From contig NZ_CP093299.1 in assembly GCF_024362805.1 (NCBI RefSeq), positions 1,550,001-1,614,000 on the forward strand: a DNA stretch of 64,000 bases, in the 5' to 3' direction. The notes beneath the pieces were generated by a model that was given only the letters and a program-made list of their open reading frames with translations, did not search any database and had not been told where the DNA came from. Source of the stretch: Salipaludibacillus sp. LMS25. Its GTDB lineage: Bacteria > Bacillota > Bacilli > Bacillales > Salisediminibacteriaceae. Made by a program: the position numbers and the translations under genes. Positions 8,284 through 17,385 of the stretch are shown here, one piece after another. Every line of letters starts with the position of its first letter. Position 1 is the stretch's first letter.

Positions 8284-10110
8284 ATGGTACCGATGCGTTT
8301 AACGCCTACAACGCTTTTGCCTGACGGTGATGATTGGCAATATGAAGTGAAATATGATGGATTTCGTTGTATGCTTCTTATAGAAAAGGGCAGCGTGCAA
8401 GTGTTAAGCAAAACGGGGAAGGTTTTAAATACTTCCTTCCCTGAGATTGAAGCCTTCGTCCAGCAGCGTGCAGTTGCTTTACAGCCGTATCTCCCCCTCC
8501 AATTAGATGGTGAATTAGTTCATTTAGTGAATAGGTATAAAAGTCATTTTTCTACAGTCCAGAAGCGGAGCAGGATGAAAAAGGGAACAGCGATTCGGGA
8601 CATATCAGCTAAACTTCCGTGTCACCTCGTTGTGTTTGATTTGCTAAAGGTTAATGGAACCTCTCTTGTCACGAAGTCTTTACAACAACGTCAGGAACAA
8701 TTACATCTCATATTTAAAGAGCTGGACTTTCCCTTAACTGTTACACCTGAAGACAGCCGGTGCCTTCAATACATCGCCCCTTCTGCATCTTTAGTGCATC
8801 TATGGGACAAAATCGTTCAATTTAATGGTGAAGGCCTCATCGCCAAAAAGCACACTTCGGCATACAAAGAAGGCATCAGAAGTAAGCAATGGTTGAAAAA
8901 GAAATTTTGGCGCACGATTAGTGTAATTTTATTAGAGTATAACGAATTTAATGGTTATTTTCAGGGGGCCGTTTACCAAGATAGTGCGTTAATACCAGTT
9001 GTGGATGTGATACACGGCTTTAGTGATACAGAGCGGAACACTCTCATTGCCATGTTTAAACAAAATGGGCATCAGATCACTTCTACTATATGGCAATTAT
9101 CACCCTCAATTTGTGTTAGTGTGGCATGTATTGATTTTGACGGTTCCCACTTGCGTGAGCCGCGCTTTACATCGTTTTTATTACATGAACAACCTGATAA
9201 CTGCACGTGGGAACAAATGAATCGACAGCTTTACCCCCTGCCCTCTCATGTGATGATCACCCATCACGACAAACCGGTTTGGCCGGAACAGCACGTAACA
9301 AAAGATGATTACCTGATCTTTTTACAAAAAGTCGGCCCCTATATGCTACCTTTTTTGCACAATCGCTTGCTGACCGTCATTCGTTATCCACACGGTGTGG
9401 ACGGTGACGCTTTTTACCAAAAAAACGTGCCTGATTATGCCCCAGAGTTCGTTAAGACAACTCGAGCAGACGATATAGCTTACATCACGTGTAATAGCAT
9501 GGACACCCTTCTTTGGTTAGGAAACCAGCTTGCTTTAGAATTTCACATCCCTTTTCAGCCTTATACAGAACGTAAACCAACTGAAATTGTCTTGGACTTA
9601 GATCCGCCTTCGGTTAGCCATTTTTCATTAGCCATTGAAGCCGCGCAACATTTTAAAGCCATATTCGATGAGTGTAGCATTACTTCCTTCGTTAAAACAT
9701 CTGGCCGAAAAGGGTTACAATTGTATATTCCTTTGCCAAAGGACACATTTTCTTATCATGACACTCGCATCATAACATCTTTTCTCTGTCACTTTTTATG
9801 TGAACAAAAGCCCTCACTGTTTACAACTGAACGTTTAAAAAAGAAACGAGGTGAGCGCTTGTATCTTGATTATATGCAGCATGATGCTGGAAAAACGCTC
9901 ATTGCCCCTTATTCACCAAGAGGGGAGAAAGACGGAACAGTGGCAGTCCCTTTATATTGGGAAGAAGTTAATGACAACCTTTCACCTTCTCACTTTACTA
10001 TTAAAAACGTCGCTGACCGCCTTTTACAAAAAGGAGACCCTTTTAGATTTATGTACGAGGCAACTAATAAAGACGCATTACAGGCGCTTTTAGACCGACT
10101 AAAAGTGTAG
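8284..10110 (+). CDS. ligD: ATP-dependent DNA ligase D (ligase + polymerase domains)
   Basis: LigD of 608 residues. The N-terminal adenylation domain carries the nucleotidyl lysine K23 in YEVKYDGFR, followed by an OB fold. The C-terminal half (from about residue 310) is a primase-polymerase domain with the metal-binding motif IVLDLDPPS and KTSGRKGLQLYIPL. There is no phosphoesterase domain, as in other Bacillus LigD. It seals and fills ends bound by Ku. The start is supported by GAGGAGGTGTAAGAG. It is divergently paired with ku. Confidence 0.95.
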   Translation: MVPMRLTPTTLLPDGDDWQYEVKYDGFRCMLLIEKGSVQVLSKTGKVLNTSFPEIEAFVQQRAVALQPYLPLQLDGELVHLVNRYKSHFSTVQKRSRMKKGTAIRDISAKLPCHLVVFDLLKVNGTSLVTKSLQQRQEQLHLIFKELDFPLTVTPEDSRCLQYIAPSASLVHLWDKIVQFNGEGLIAKKHTSAYKEGIRSKQWLKKKFWRTISVILLEYNEFNGYFQGAVYQDSALIPVVDVIHGFSDTERNTLIAMFKQNGHQITSTIWQLSPSICVSVACIDFDGSHLREPRFTSFLLHEQPDNCTWEQMNRQLYPLPSHVMITHHDKPVWPEQHVTKDDYLIFLQKVGPYMLPFLHNRLLTVIRYPHGVDGDAFYQKNVPDYAPEFVKTTRADDIAYITCNSMDTLLWLGNQLALEFHIPFQPYTERKPTEIVLDLDPPSVSHFSLAIEAAQHFKAIFDECSITSFVKTSGRKGLQLYIPLPKDTFSYHDTRIITSFLCHFLCEQKPSLFTTERLKKKRGERLYLDYMQHDAGKTLIAPYSPRGEKDGTVAVPLYWEEVNDNLSPSHFTIKNVADRLLQKGDPFRFMYEATNKDALQALLDRLKV

Positions 10111-10218
10111 TTCTATTCAGTTATTAGGAATATTAACAACAGCTATATCTTTAGTTAAGAGAAGTACTAGCATATACTTTTTCTAATGACACCTCTCCTT
10201 ACAAGATTGAATCAGAGA

Positions 10219-10262
10219 ACAAAACAAGGCTCCCCTCATAAGTAACTACTTATGGGAGAGCC
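10219..10262 (-). terminator. Terminator of pta
   Basis: On the minus strand, GGCTCTCCCATAAGTA pairs with TACTTATGAGGGGAGCC and is followed by TTGTTTTGTT. It sits 16 bp past the pta stop codon. Confidence 0.8.
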
Positions 10263-10278
10263 ATGGTCATCACGGTTA

Positions 10279-11253
10279 TTAACTGATGCCTTGCATCGCT
10301 GTAATGAGTGCAAGCTTATAAACATCTTCTGTGTTACAACCTCGGGATAGATCATTTACTGGCTTATTCAACCCTTGTAAGATCGGGCCGATTGCTTCAA
10401 AATTCCCAAGGCGTTGCGCTAACTTATAACCGATATTCCCTGCTTCTAAACTAGGGAAAATAAACGTATTCGCTTGTCCGTTTAAAGGAGAGTCCGGCGC
10501 TTTTTTCGCTGCCACAGTTGGCACAAACGCTGCATCAAACTGAAACTCACCATCTAACGTAAGTTCTGGCGCTTTTTCTTTAGCTAATGCTGTTGCCGCG
10601 ATGACTTTTTCTGTTTCTGGGCTCACCGCAGATCCTTTTGTTGAGAAGCTGAGCATCGCCACTTTAGGGTCAATTCCAAATACCCTTGCTGTTTTTGCTG
10701 CTTCAATAGCCGTTTCAGCTAAATCGCTGCTATCAGGTGCGATATTAATGGCACAGTCGCCAAATATATAACGCTCGTCTCCTTTAACCATGACAAACAC
10801 ACCTGACGTTTTTTTCACGTCAGCTTTCGTTTTAATTATTTGCAGGGCAGGTCTCACTGTGTCCCCCGTTGAATGGGCTGCACCACTCACAAGACCAGAC
10901 GCCTTATCCGTGTAAACGAGCATAGTACCGAAATAATTAGGTGTTTTTAAAATCTTTTCTGCTTCTTCTTTCGTATTTTTTCCTTTGCGCCGTTCAACAA
11001 AAGCGTCTACTAAATCACTAAACCCTGAATACGTCTCAGGATCATAAATCGTTAGGTGTGATACATCTAAATGGTGGGCCGCAGCTTTCACCTTTATGTC
11101 ATCTTCATTACCTATTAATATTGGATTTAATATTCCGTTTTCTTTCAATCTCACCGTCGCTTCCAGAATTCGCTCATCCGTCCCTTCAGGGAAAACAATA
11201 GAAGGATTAGCCTTTTTTACTTTTTTTTGTATATCTGCAAACATATTGCTCAC
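10279..11253 (-). CDS. pta: Phosphate acetyltransferase
   Basis: Phosphotransacetylase converting acetyl-CoA and phosphate to acetyl phosphate, the first step of overflow acetate production. About 324 residues. Family signatures include IVFPEGTDERILEA near the N-terminus, SGAAHSTGDTVRPALQI in the middle and NTFIFPSLEAGNIGYKLAQR near the end. The GTG at 11253 is chosen because GGAGG lies 7 nt upstream; a longer frame to 11277 exists but would read through that site. A 21-codon ORF lies upstream on the same strand. In B. subtilis pta is also close to hemQ. Confidence 0.93.
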   Translation of the reverse strand: MSNMFADIQKKVKKANPSIVFPEGTDERILEATVRLKENGILNPILIGNEDDIKVKAAAHHLDVSHLTIYDPETYSGFSDLVDAFVERRKGKNTKEEAEKILKTPNYFGTMLVYTDKASGLVSGAAHSTGDTVRPALQIIKTKADVKKTSGVFVMVKGDERYIFGDCAINIAPDSSDLAETAIEAAKTARVFGIDPKVAMLSFSTKGSAVSPETEKVIAATALAKEKAPELTLDGEFQFDAAFVPTVAAKKAPDSPLNGQANTFIFPSLEAGNIGYKLAQRLGNFEAIGPILQGLNKPVNDLSRGCNTEDVYKLALITAMQGIS

Positions 11254-11314
11254 AGGAATTCCTCCTTTATTACTCACTATCTATTAGCATACTCCTTCTG
11301 GAGAAAAAAATAAA

Positions 11315-11380
11315 TTAATGGGACCGTTCGCTTTCAAAAGTTTTAATTTTCTGAATATAAACCGTTCTCATTTTTTCCAT
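11315..11380 (-). CDS. Candidate small protein or leader peptide, 21 aa
   Basis: ATG with GAGGAGG 4 nt upstream opens a 21-codon basic frame (begins MEKMRTVYIQ, ends ESERSH). It ends 62 bp before the pta start on the same strand. Not recognised. The Shine-Dalgarno match is stronger than most in the window. It could be a leader peptide for pta or an independent small basic protein. A chance ORF cannot be excluded. Confidence 0.35.
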   Translation of the reverse strand: MEKMRTVYIQKIKTFESERSH

Positions 11381-11584
11381 TTAACCTCCTCAAATCTATT
11401 TTAAAATTTTCATATAAATGAGTTTGTCTCTAGCTTTGTCCTTCACCTTGTTAAAAATAAGGTGTTACTTCCCACTGTTTTATCGGTTAGTCTACATGGA
11501 TTATTTAATCAATTCTTTAACAACTTGCTTTCAGCATGGAAAAATACGTTAACGTTATTGGTCAGTTATAATGTCATGTTAGTC

Positions 11585-11614
11585 TTGCAAACGCCTTCAT
11601 TTATCTTGTATAAT
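11585..11614 (+). promoter_or_regulatory. Sigma-A promoter of the dienoyl-CoA reductase operon
   Basis: TTGCAA (11585-11590), an 18-bp spacer and a perfect TATAAT (11609-11614). The initiation point would fall inside the FadR-like operator that begins at the last base of the -10 box. Confidence 0.65.
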
Positions 11615-11631
11615 GAATGAATATTCACTCA
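11614..11631 (+). promoter_or_regulatory. FadR operator
   Basis: TGAATGAATATTCACTCA is an 18-bp palindrome with one mismatch. It matches the binding consensus of Bacillus FadR (TetR family, TGAATGAnTAnTCATTCA), which represses beta-oxidation genes until long-chain acyl-CoA is present. It directly abuts the -10 box, a position suited to block initiation. Confidence 0.85.
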
Positions 11632-11659
11632 TATTTTTAATTTGTTTAGGAGGTTAAAT

Positions 11660-13588
11660 ATGAACTGTAAAGCGCTATTTCAACCGTTGCAAATTGGGTC
11701 CTTGACTTTAAAAAACCGTGTCGTAATGGGGTCGATGCATGTGGGTCTGGAAGGATTGGAGAATGGATTAGAGAAGTTAACAACGTTCTACCAAAAAAGG
11801 GCTTCCCATGACGTTGGTTTAATCGTGACAGGTGGAGCGGCAGTGAATGCTGTGGGAAGCGGCGGTCCTGATTTTATGACCATCTATGACGATGATGATA
11901 GTGAGCGATGGGCGTATTTAACGCATGCGATTCACAAAGTAGGTGGGGCTATCGCTCTTCAGTTATTTCATGCCGGTCGTTACGCCTATAAGGATACGAT
12001 TGGTCAATCACCTGTCGCCCCCTCCCCTCTCAAATCCCCGATAAACCCTGACACTCCAAGAGCATTAGCACACGAAGACATTGAGCAAACCATCATGGAC
12101 TTTGCTACTGGAGCTTTGCGTGCCAAAAAGGCTGGGTTTGATGCTGTGGAAATTATGGGATCTGAAGGCTATTTAATCAATCAATTCGTTTCCCCAGTAA
12201 CTAATAAGCGCACCGATCAATGGGGAGGTTCCCTCAAAAATCGGTTAGCTTTTCCCACAAAGATTGTTACCGCTGTGCGTGAAAAGGTAGGTGATCATTA
12301 CCCGATTTTTTTCCGGATGTCAGGGCTTGACCTTATTGAAGGCAGTACGACAGAAGTGGAGACCTTACAATGGGCACAAGCAATGGAAGAGGCCGGAGCT
12401 GATGTGCTTAACGTGGGCATAGGTTGGCACGAATCGCAAGTACCTACTATTTCAATGAAAGTACCTAGAATGCATTTTCTCCCGGTTGCTGAAAAAATTG
12501 CCGAAGCCGTATCTATTCCCGTTGTTGCGAGCAATCGAATTAATGATCCACGAGATGCTGCCTTTATTATTGAAAAAGGAAAAGTACAACTTATTTCAAT
12601 GGCTCGTCCTTTTTTAGCAGACCCTACTCTCATGACGAAAGCTAAAGCTGGACGTTTCACAGAAATTAATACGTGCATCGCCTGTAATCAAGCCTGTCTC
12701 GATCATGTTTTTGAAGGTAAAACGGCTACATGTCTTGTTAATCCAGAGGCTGGCCGAGAGACAGAGTTACAAATGACGCCAGCCTCTAAGCCTAAACGTC
12801 TTCTGATCATCGGGGCTGGACCTGCCGGATTGGAAACAGCACGTGTTGCTGCTAAACGGGGCCACCACGTCATATTAGCTGATGAAAAACCTTATATTGG
12901 TGGGCAATTAAATTTTGCTAAGCTCATACCTGGTAAGCAGGAATTTAACGAAACGCTTCGTTATTACAAAACACAGCTCGACCAATTGAACGTTGAACTA
13001 CACCTTAATACTCATGTGGATAGCAGCTCACCTCTATTAAACGAGGCAGATGACATCATCATTGCAGCAGGGATTATGCCACGAAAACCTCACATTAAAG
13101 GAATTGACGCCCATTCTATTCCAAGTTATAGAGACCTTTTTGAAGAACGTATTGTGCCAAATCATCATGTCACCATTATTGGAGGTGGAGGTATTGCCTG
13201 TGACTTAGCTTTGTTTCTAAAAGAAAAGGGGGTTGAAACGATTACCTTATTACAACGAAGTACTAAATTTGCAAAAGGTACCGGCAAAACAACACGTTGG
13301 GCTACGTTAATGGAGCTTAAACAAGCAGATATTAATATGATTGGCGGTATCTCCTCATATGATGACATAACGGACGACTCTATCACCTTCACTATCGGAA
13401 ATAAACAACGTACCTTATCACATACGATGATTGTTCTAGCTGCTGGGCAACTGCCAAATGACGGGGTTTTTATGCAGAAATCTTCATTAGAAAAACCTAT
13501 TCATGTTATTGGTGGGGCTAAGGACGCCCAAGGACTTGATGCCAAAAGTGCCATTTACGAAGGAACTATTTTAGCCCGCTCACTCTAG
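11660..13588 (+). CDS. fadH: 2,4-dienoyl-CoA reductase (FadH-type, FMN/Fe-S/FAD)
   Basis: About 642 residues. An old-yellow-enzyme TIM barrel (residues 1-350) begins FQPLQIGSLTLKNRVVMGSM. The Fe-S cysteines lie in CIACNQAC and a later TATCLVNP. A flavoprotein domain follows, with FAD motif IIGAGPAGLETARVA and NAD(P) motif IIGGGGIACDLA. The enzyme reduces 2,4-dienoyl-CoA during breakdown of unsaturated fatty acids. The ATG at 11660 follows TTAGGAGGTTAAAT; the open frame runs from 11642 but lacks a site there. FadR control and the adjacent enoyl-CoA hydratase support the role. Other members of this oxidoreductase family act on different enones. Confidence 0.82.
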   Translation: MNCKALFQPLQIGSLTLKNRVVMGSMHVGLEGLENGLEKLTTFYQKRASHDVGLIVTGGAAVNAVGSGGPDFMTIYDDDDSERWAYLTHAIHKVGGAIALQLFHAGRYAYKDTIGQSPVAPSPLKSPINPDTPRALAHEDIEQTIMDFATGALRAKKAGFDAVEIMGSEGYLINQFVSPVTNKRTDQWGGSLKNRLAFPTKIVTAVREKVGDHYPIFFRMSGLDLIEGSTTEVETLQWAQAMEEAGADVLNVGIGWHESQVPTISMKVPRMHFLPVAEKIAEAVSIPVVASNRINDPRDAAFIIEKGKVQLISMARPFLADPTLMTKAKAGRFTEINTCIACNQACLDHVFEGKTATCLVNPEAGRETELQMTPASKPKRLLIIGAGPAGLETARVAAKRGHHVILADEKPYIGGQLNFAKLIPGKQEFNETLRYYKTQLDQLNVELHLNTHVDSSSPLLNEADDIIIAAGIMPRKPHIKGIDAHSIPSYRDLFEERIVPNHHVTIIGGGGIACDLALFLKEKGVETITLLQRSTKFAKGTGKTTRWATLMELKQADINMIGGISSYDDITDDSITFTIGNKQRTLSHTMIVLAAGQLPNDGVFMQKSSLEKPIHVIGGAKDAQGLDAKSAIYEGTILARSL

Positions 13589-13654
13589 TTTCCTACTCTC
13601 GTTCATTATCATACTATTAGTCTAAAAATCACTTACCCATGAGGAGGCAGATGA

Positions 13655-14392
13655 ATGGAAACCATTCTTTATCATATCGAACATGGTGTCGCCACCATAA
13701 CACTTAATAGACCAGATGTAAAAAATGCTCTCAACGAAACGTTGCATAAGGAATTGTATCATGTTTGGGAGCAAGCACGTACCAATGATGAGGTGAAAAT
13801 CATCATTCTTACTGGGACCGAAAACGCTTTTTCAAGTGGAGCTGATTTAAAAAGTATCCCAATAGAATCACTTAACCATTTTGACCACAGCGACTATCTC
13901 AAACGGACCTTTAATAAACTCATCCCTTTGATGGATAAGACGGATAAGCCGACGATAGCTTATATTAACGGGATAGCAGTAGGCGCAGGGCTTAGCCTTA
14001 CTCTTGCCTGTGACTTTAGATTTGCAGACTCTGATGCGAAGCTAGCGCTTAGCTTTTTAAAGATAGGGCTCGCTCCCGATGCTGGCAGCTCTTATTATCT
14101 ACCTCGTATTCTCGGTTTAGGCAAAGCAATTGAGCTCAGTCTCGGCGAACCTATTACAGCTGAAGAAGCCTACCGGATTGGCCTTATTACTCAAATTGGT
14201 GAACCCTATGAGTTTATCGAAAAAATCAAAAAAGTGCCACAACCAGCTTATAGCGCCATGAAAGCCATGATGAAAAGTGGCCTTAATGGTTCCTTACAAG
14301 ACGTGCTAGACCGTGAAGCCGAATATCAGTATTTAGCTGGAAAGTCTCAAGCTCACAGTGAAGCCATTAACAATTTCTTAAGGAAGTCCTGA
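13655..14392 (+). CDS. Enoyl-CoA hydratase/isomerase family protein
   Basis: Crotonase-fold protein of 245 residues. It shows the N-terminal VATITLNRPDVKNALNETL motif, the oxyanion-hole segments AFSSGADLK and NGIAVGAGLSLTLACDFRFA, and LGLAPDAGSSYYLPRILG. The position usually filled by the second hydratase glutamate reads D in APDAGSS, so a hydratase or an isomerase acting on double-bond position are both possible. It lies 66 bp downstream of the dienoyl-CoA reductase and probably belongs to the same FadR-controlled operon. GGAGG lies 7 nt before the ATG. Confidence 0.82.
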   Translation: METILYHIEHGVATITLNRPDVKNALNETLHKELYHVWEQARTNDEVKIIILTGTENAFSSGADLKSIPIESLNHFDHSDYLKRTFNKLIPLMDKTDKPTIAYINGIAVGAGLSLTLACDFRFADSDAKLALSFLKIGLAPDAGSSYYLPRILGLGKAIELSLGEPITAEEAYRIGLITQIGEPYEFIEKIKKVPQPAYSAMKAMMKSGLNGSLQDVLDREAEYQYLAGKSQAHSEAINNFLRKS

Positions 14393-14426
14393 TAATAAGC
14401 TCCACACAGATAATATATTAGCGCTG

Positions 14427-14463
14427 ACGGATAGGTGTCTCTTTGGACGTCCTATCCGTTTTT
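14427..14463 (+). terminator. Terminator after enoyl-CoA hydratase gene
   Basis: ACGGATAGG pairs with CCTATCCGT, followed by TTTTTA. It separates the fatty-acid operon from hemQ. Confidence 0.75.
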
Positions 14464-14515
14464 AATCTTACCCTGGATGACTGTTTTATGAGCAGGTGTC
14501 TCTCGAGCAAGCTGT

Positions 14516-14544
14516 TTGGATTTCGTTATACACCTTTGTATAAT
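14516..14544 (+). promoter_or_regulatory. Putative sigma-A promoter of hemQ
   Basis: TTGGAT (14516-14521), 17-bp spacer and perfect TATAAT (14539-14544), 63 bp before the hemQ start. Confidence 0.55.
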
Positions 14545-14607
14545 GTGAAGTGTAAGGAAGATAACGCCTACTAACAAAGAACGTAAAAAGAATAGGAGTG
14601 ACGAGAG

Positions 14608-15351
14608 ATGGCAGAGCCGGCTAAAACATTAGATGGATGGTATGTGCTACATGATTTCCGTAAAATTAATTGGACAGAATGGAAAAAAGTATCCTCAGAA
14701 GAACGAGAATCAATTATGGCCGAATTTTCAACTCTTTTAAAAAAATGGGATGAGGCACAATCGTCCTTTGAAGGAAGTCATACGTTATATTCTATCCTTG
14801 GACAAAAAGCAGATCTCATGATAATGATCCTTCGTCCAACAATGGATGACCTTATCGAGATTGAAACAGCGTTTAATAAAACACGGCTTGCAGAATTTAC
14901 AATACCTACTTATTCATACGTATCCGTCGTTGAATTAAGTAACTACTTACCGTCAGATAAAGACCCGGAACAAGACCCAGAAATTCAGGCTCGTTTAAAA
15001 CCTATTTTGCCAAAGTGGGAATATGTTTGTTTCTATCCCATGGACAAGCGTCGCGAAGGAAATGATAACTGGTATATGCTATCCATGGAAGATCGCCAAT
15101 CTTTGATGAGAAGTCACGGCATGATTGGAAGAAGCTATGCCGGGAAAGTACGGCAAATCATATCCGGTTCAGTTGGCTTTGACGATTGGGAATGGGGAGT
15201 CACGTTATTTGCCCATGACGTCTTACAATTTAAAAAGCTCGTATATGAAATGCGCTTTGATGAAGTGAGTGCCCGCTATGGTGAATTTGGCTCCTTCTAT
15301 GTTGGAACACTTCTTGAAGGCAGCGCGATCAAAAAATACCTTCACATCTAA
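14608..15351 (+). CDS. hemQ: Coproheme decarboxylase HemQ
   Basis: Chlorite-dismutase-family enzyme of 247 residues that turns coproheme III into heme b using peroxide, the last step of the Gram-positive heme pathway. The first half begins [15 protein letters not shown]. The reactive tyrosine is Y143 in CFYPMDKRR, and the axial histidine is H170 in [13 protein letters not shown]. Length and motifs match Firmicute HemQ. It stands alone between its own promoter and a strong terminator. Ribosome-binding site AGGAGTGACGAGAG. Confidence 0.93.
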   Translation: MAEPAKTLDGWYVLHDFRKINWTEWKKVSSEERESIMAEFSTLLKKWDEAQSSFEGSHTLYSILGQKADLMIMILRPTMDDLIEIETAFNKTRLAEFTIPTYSYVSVVELSNYLPSDKDPEQDPEIQARLKPILPKWEYVCFYPMDKRREGNDNWYMLSMEDRQSLMRSHGMIGRSYAGKVRQIISGSVGFDDWEWGVTLFAHDVLQFKKLVYEMRFDEVSARYGEFGSFYVGTLLEGSAIKKYLHI

Positions 15352-15367
15352 CAAAACAACATTATCT

Positions 15368-15412
15368 CCCCTTAATTAAGTGTAGAAAGCGTGCTTGATT
15401 AAGGGGTTTTTT
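15368..15412 (+). terminator. Terminator of hemQ
   Basis: CCCCTTAATTAAG pairs with CTTGATTAAGGGG, followed by six Ts. Confidence 0.88.
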
Positions 15413-15633
15413 AGTGTGTTTAATTTTCCCTCGTAGTCCCTCCCTTCTTCTAAGGCGTGAAACCGCCCTAACAAGCAGGCTTAAAATCAGTTTATTGCTT
15501 ATTTTCTCCTTAAAATGATCGCAGCTACCGTTTAATTATAGGCATAGGTCGCCAATGTCGTACATACAATGGCATTAGCATGAATCAGTCCTAGCGTGTA
15601 GCCAATCAAGCCACGTTTTAAAGGAGGTGTGTT

Positions 15634-16065
15634 GTGGCTGTTATTAAAGCACGAGATCAAGATATAGCTGTGTTAGCCCGACTTATGCGTGCTGAGGCTG
15701 AAGGTGAAGGCGAAGCAGGGATGCTAAGCGCAGGCAATGTGATGGTCAATAGAGTGAGGGCACGATGTCTTGATTTTGAAGATATTAATACAATTGAAAG
15801 AATGGCTTTTCAATCGCCAGGGGGCTTTGAGGCCGTTCAAAAAGGGTATTTTTATCAAAGTCCACGTGAAAGGGAGATTCGTCTAGCAAGAAGACTCGTA
15901 CAAGGTGAACGTTTCACGCCAGGGGAATTTGACTTATGGTTTTTCCGTCCTGATGGCCCGTGTCCCGAGCAATGGTGGGGACAATGGAATTCAGGAAGAT
16001 ATAAACTGCATTGCTTTTATAGACCGATCCCATCTGAGTGTCCGTCTGTCTATAACACATATTAA
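15634..16065 (+). CDS. cwlJ: Spore cortex-lytic cell wall hydrolase CwlJ
   Basis: CwlJ/SleB-type hydrolase of 143 residues, catalytic domain only and without signal peptide, as usual for CwlJ, which is made in the mother cell and placed in the coat. Key segments are LARLMRAEAEGEGEAGM (catalytic glutamate) and AGNVMVNRVRARC. It breaks cortex peptidoglycan during germination and needs GerQ, encoded 12 bp downstream. The GTG start follows AAAGGAGGTGTGTT. A sigma-E-like -10 (CATACAAT, 15563-15570) lies upstream but no convincing -35 was seen. The C-terminus is rich in aromatic residues and cysteine, consistent with coat attachment. Confidence 0.92.
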   Translation: MAVIKARDQDIAVLARLMRAEAEGEGEAGMLSAGNVMVNRVRARCLDFEDINTIERMAFQSPGGFEAVQKGYFYQSPREREIRLARRLVQGERFTPGEFDLWFFRPDGPCPEQWWGQWNSGRYKLHCFYRPIPSECPSVYNTY

Positions 16066-16077
16066 AGGAGTGATAAG

Positions 16078-16611
16078 ATGTTTTCTCAGCAAGGCTCAAC
16101 TTATTCAAGCTCAGGATTCGGCAATTACGGAGCTGACCAGTCAAGGCAACACCAACAACCTAGTGGTATGACACCTATGACATCTATGCCACCTATGGCC
16201 TCTATGCCTTACATGCAGCAACCATTCCCGTTCCAACCAGGCACTCCTATGCCAACACCACCTCAATTTGCGCAGCAACAGTTTCAGCAGCCTTTCTTGC
16301 CGGATCAGTTATTTCCTGGTATGTTGCCAATAGAGCAATCGTACATTGAAAACATCCTTCGTCTTAATCGAGGGCGGATTGGCACGTTTTATATGACGTA
16401 TGAAAATAACGAAAAATGGAACGCGAAAATTTTTAAAGGGGTTATTGAAGCAGCTGGTAGGGATCATATTATTATTAGTGATCCACAAACAGATAAACGT
16501 TACTTATTACTTATGATTAATTTAGACTATGTGACATTTGATGATGAGATCGAATACGATTATCCATTCGATGGTGCTCAACAACAATTAGCCACCTATC
16601 CACCACGATAA
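16078..16611 (+). CDS. gerQ: Spore coat protein GerQ
   Basis: Coat protein of 177 residues. The N-terminal half (to about residue 82) is low-complexity and rich in Q, P, M and S, with repeated MTSMPPMASMP-like units. The C-terminal half is a folded domain (SYIENILRLNRGRIGTFYMT...). GerQ is cross-linked in the coat by transglutaminase and is required for CwlJ localisation. It is co-transcribed with cwlJ, and AAAGGAGTGATAAG precedes the ATG. A terminator follows at 16633. Confidence 0.92.
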   Translation: MFSQQGSTYSSSGFGNYGADQSRQHQQPSGMTPMTSMPPMASMPYMQQPFPFQPGTPMPTPPQFAQQQFQQPFLPDQLFPGMLPIEQSYIENILRLNRGRIGTFYMTYENNEKWNAKIFKGVIEAAGRDHIIISDPQTDKRYLLLMINLDYVTFDDEIEYDYPFDGAQQQLATYPPR

Positions 16612-16632
16612 TTATCGACCCTATAAAGCTTA

Positions 16633-16673
16633 AAAGGATGTCCCAATTACCGCTTGTAAGGGACATCCTTTCC
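16633..16673 (+). terminator. Terminator of cwlJ-gerQ
   Basis: AAAGGATGTCCC pairs with GGGACATCCTTT, followed by CCTT. The T-tract is short, but the stem of 12 bp is perfect. Confidence 0.7.
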
Positions 16674-16714
16674 TTGTCATACATATTAAAATGGGTTCCA
16701 CCTAGAAAAGACAG

Positions 16715-16868
16715 ATAAAACGAACCTTCAATCGGTAGAAGTTTTCTTTCCCGCTGATTGTTAGTTTAACTTATCGGACCTTTAGGGGCAGTTTATCCCC
16801 CACCTAAACTATTCGATCTTCTTAAGTTTTGAGGTGGGGGTTTTACTGCCCCTTAAGAGTGGGATAAA
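16715..16868 (+). repeat. bcr1-like repeat, chimera (B left end, A right end)
   Basis: The left end ATAAAACGAACCTTCAATC is subfamily B. From TGATTGTTAGTTTAAC onward the sequence is subfamily A and ends AAGAGTGGGATAAA. Hairpin 1 is shortened and imperfect; hairpin 2 is intact. Confidence 0.85.
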
Positions 16869-16904
16869 TGGTTACTCACTCGTAGAAACATGGCGTATTG
16901 TTTC

Positions 16905-17276
16905 TTACTCCATCCAAGCTGCCACAAATAATAATACCCAGCCAGTGAGGAACGCCACACCACCGAACGGTGTAATAGCCCCTAATACGCGGATTCCAGT
17001 TAAACTTAACACATAAAGACTACCTGAAAATAACACAATCCCCACCAAGAAAGCCCAGCCAGCTCCGTGGACCAGTCCTGTAGTTGATAAATACTTTGTA
17101 AGAATCGCCACACCTATTAAAGCAAGCGCATGTATCATGTGATATTGGACACCTGTCTGGAACGTCTCTACATACCCGTTCTCCTCCAGCCGCTCTTTTA
17201 AGGCGTGGGCCCCAAAAGCCCCTAACGCAACAAATAAAAAACCATTTAAGCTTCCTAATAATAGAAATAATTTCAT
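16905..17276 (-). CDS. ywdK: DUF423 membrane protein (YwdK-like)
   Basis: Small membrane protein of 123 residues with four transmembrane segments. It begins with the DUF423 signature LLLGSLNGFLFVALGAFGAHALK and carries GVQYHMIHALALIGVA. Function unknown in the family. In B. subtilis ywdK lies next to gerQ and ywdI, and the same neighbours occur here. The start has AAAGGGGAG 11 nt upstream. Confidence 0.85.
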   Translation of the reverse strand: MKLFLLLGSLNGFLFVALGAFGAHALKERLEENGYVETFQTGVQYHMIHALALIGVAILTKYLSTTGLVHGAGWAFLVGIVLFSGSLYVLSLTGIRVLGAITPFGGVAFLTGWVLLFVAAWME

Positions 17277-17385
17277 GACATATCAGGCTCCCCTTTCCTT
17301 CTAAAGCTCATCACCCATAACATACCACAAGCTAGCCGAAACGTAAAAGAGACGTGCTTTTTACGCCGCCTCTTTTTAGAAAAGC

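Noticed and set aside
15541..15633. Sigma-E promoter for cwlJ
   Set aside because: CATACAAT is a good -10, but the sequence 14-15 bp upstream does not match a sigma-E -35 well enough to report it as a promoter.
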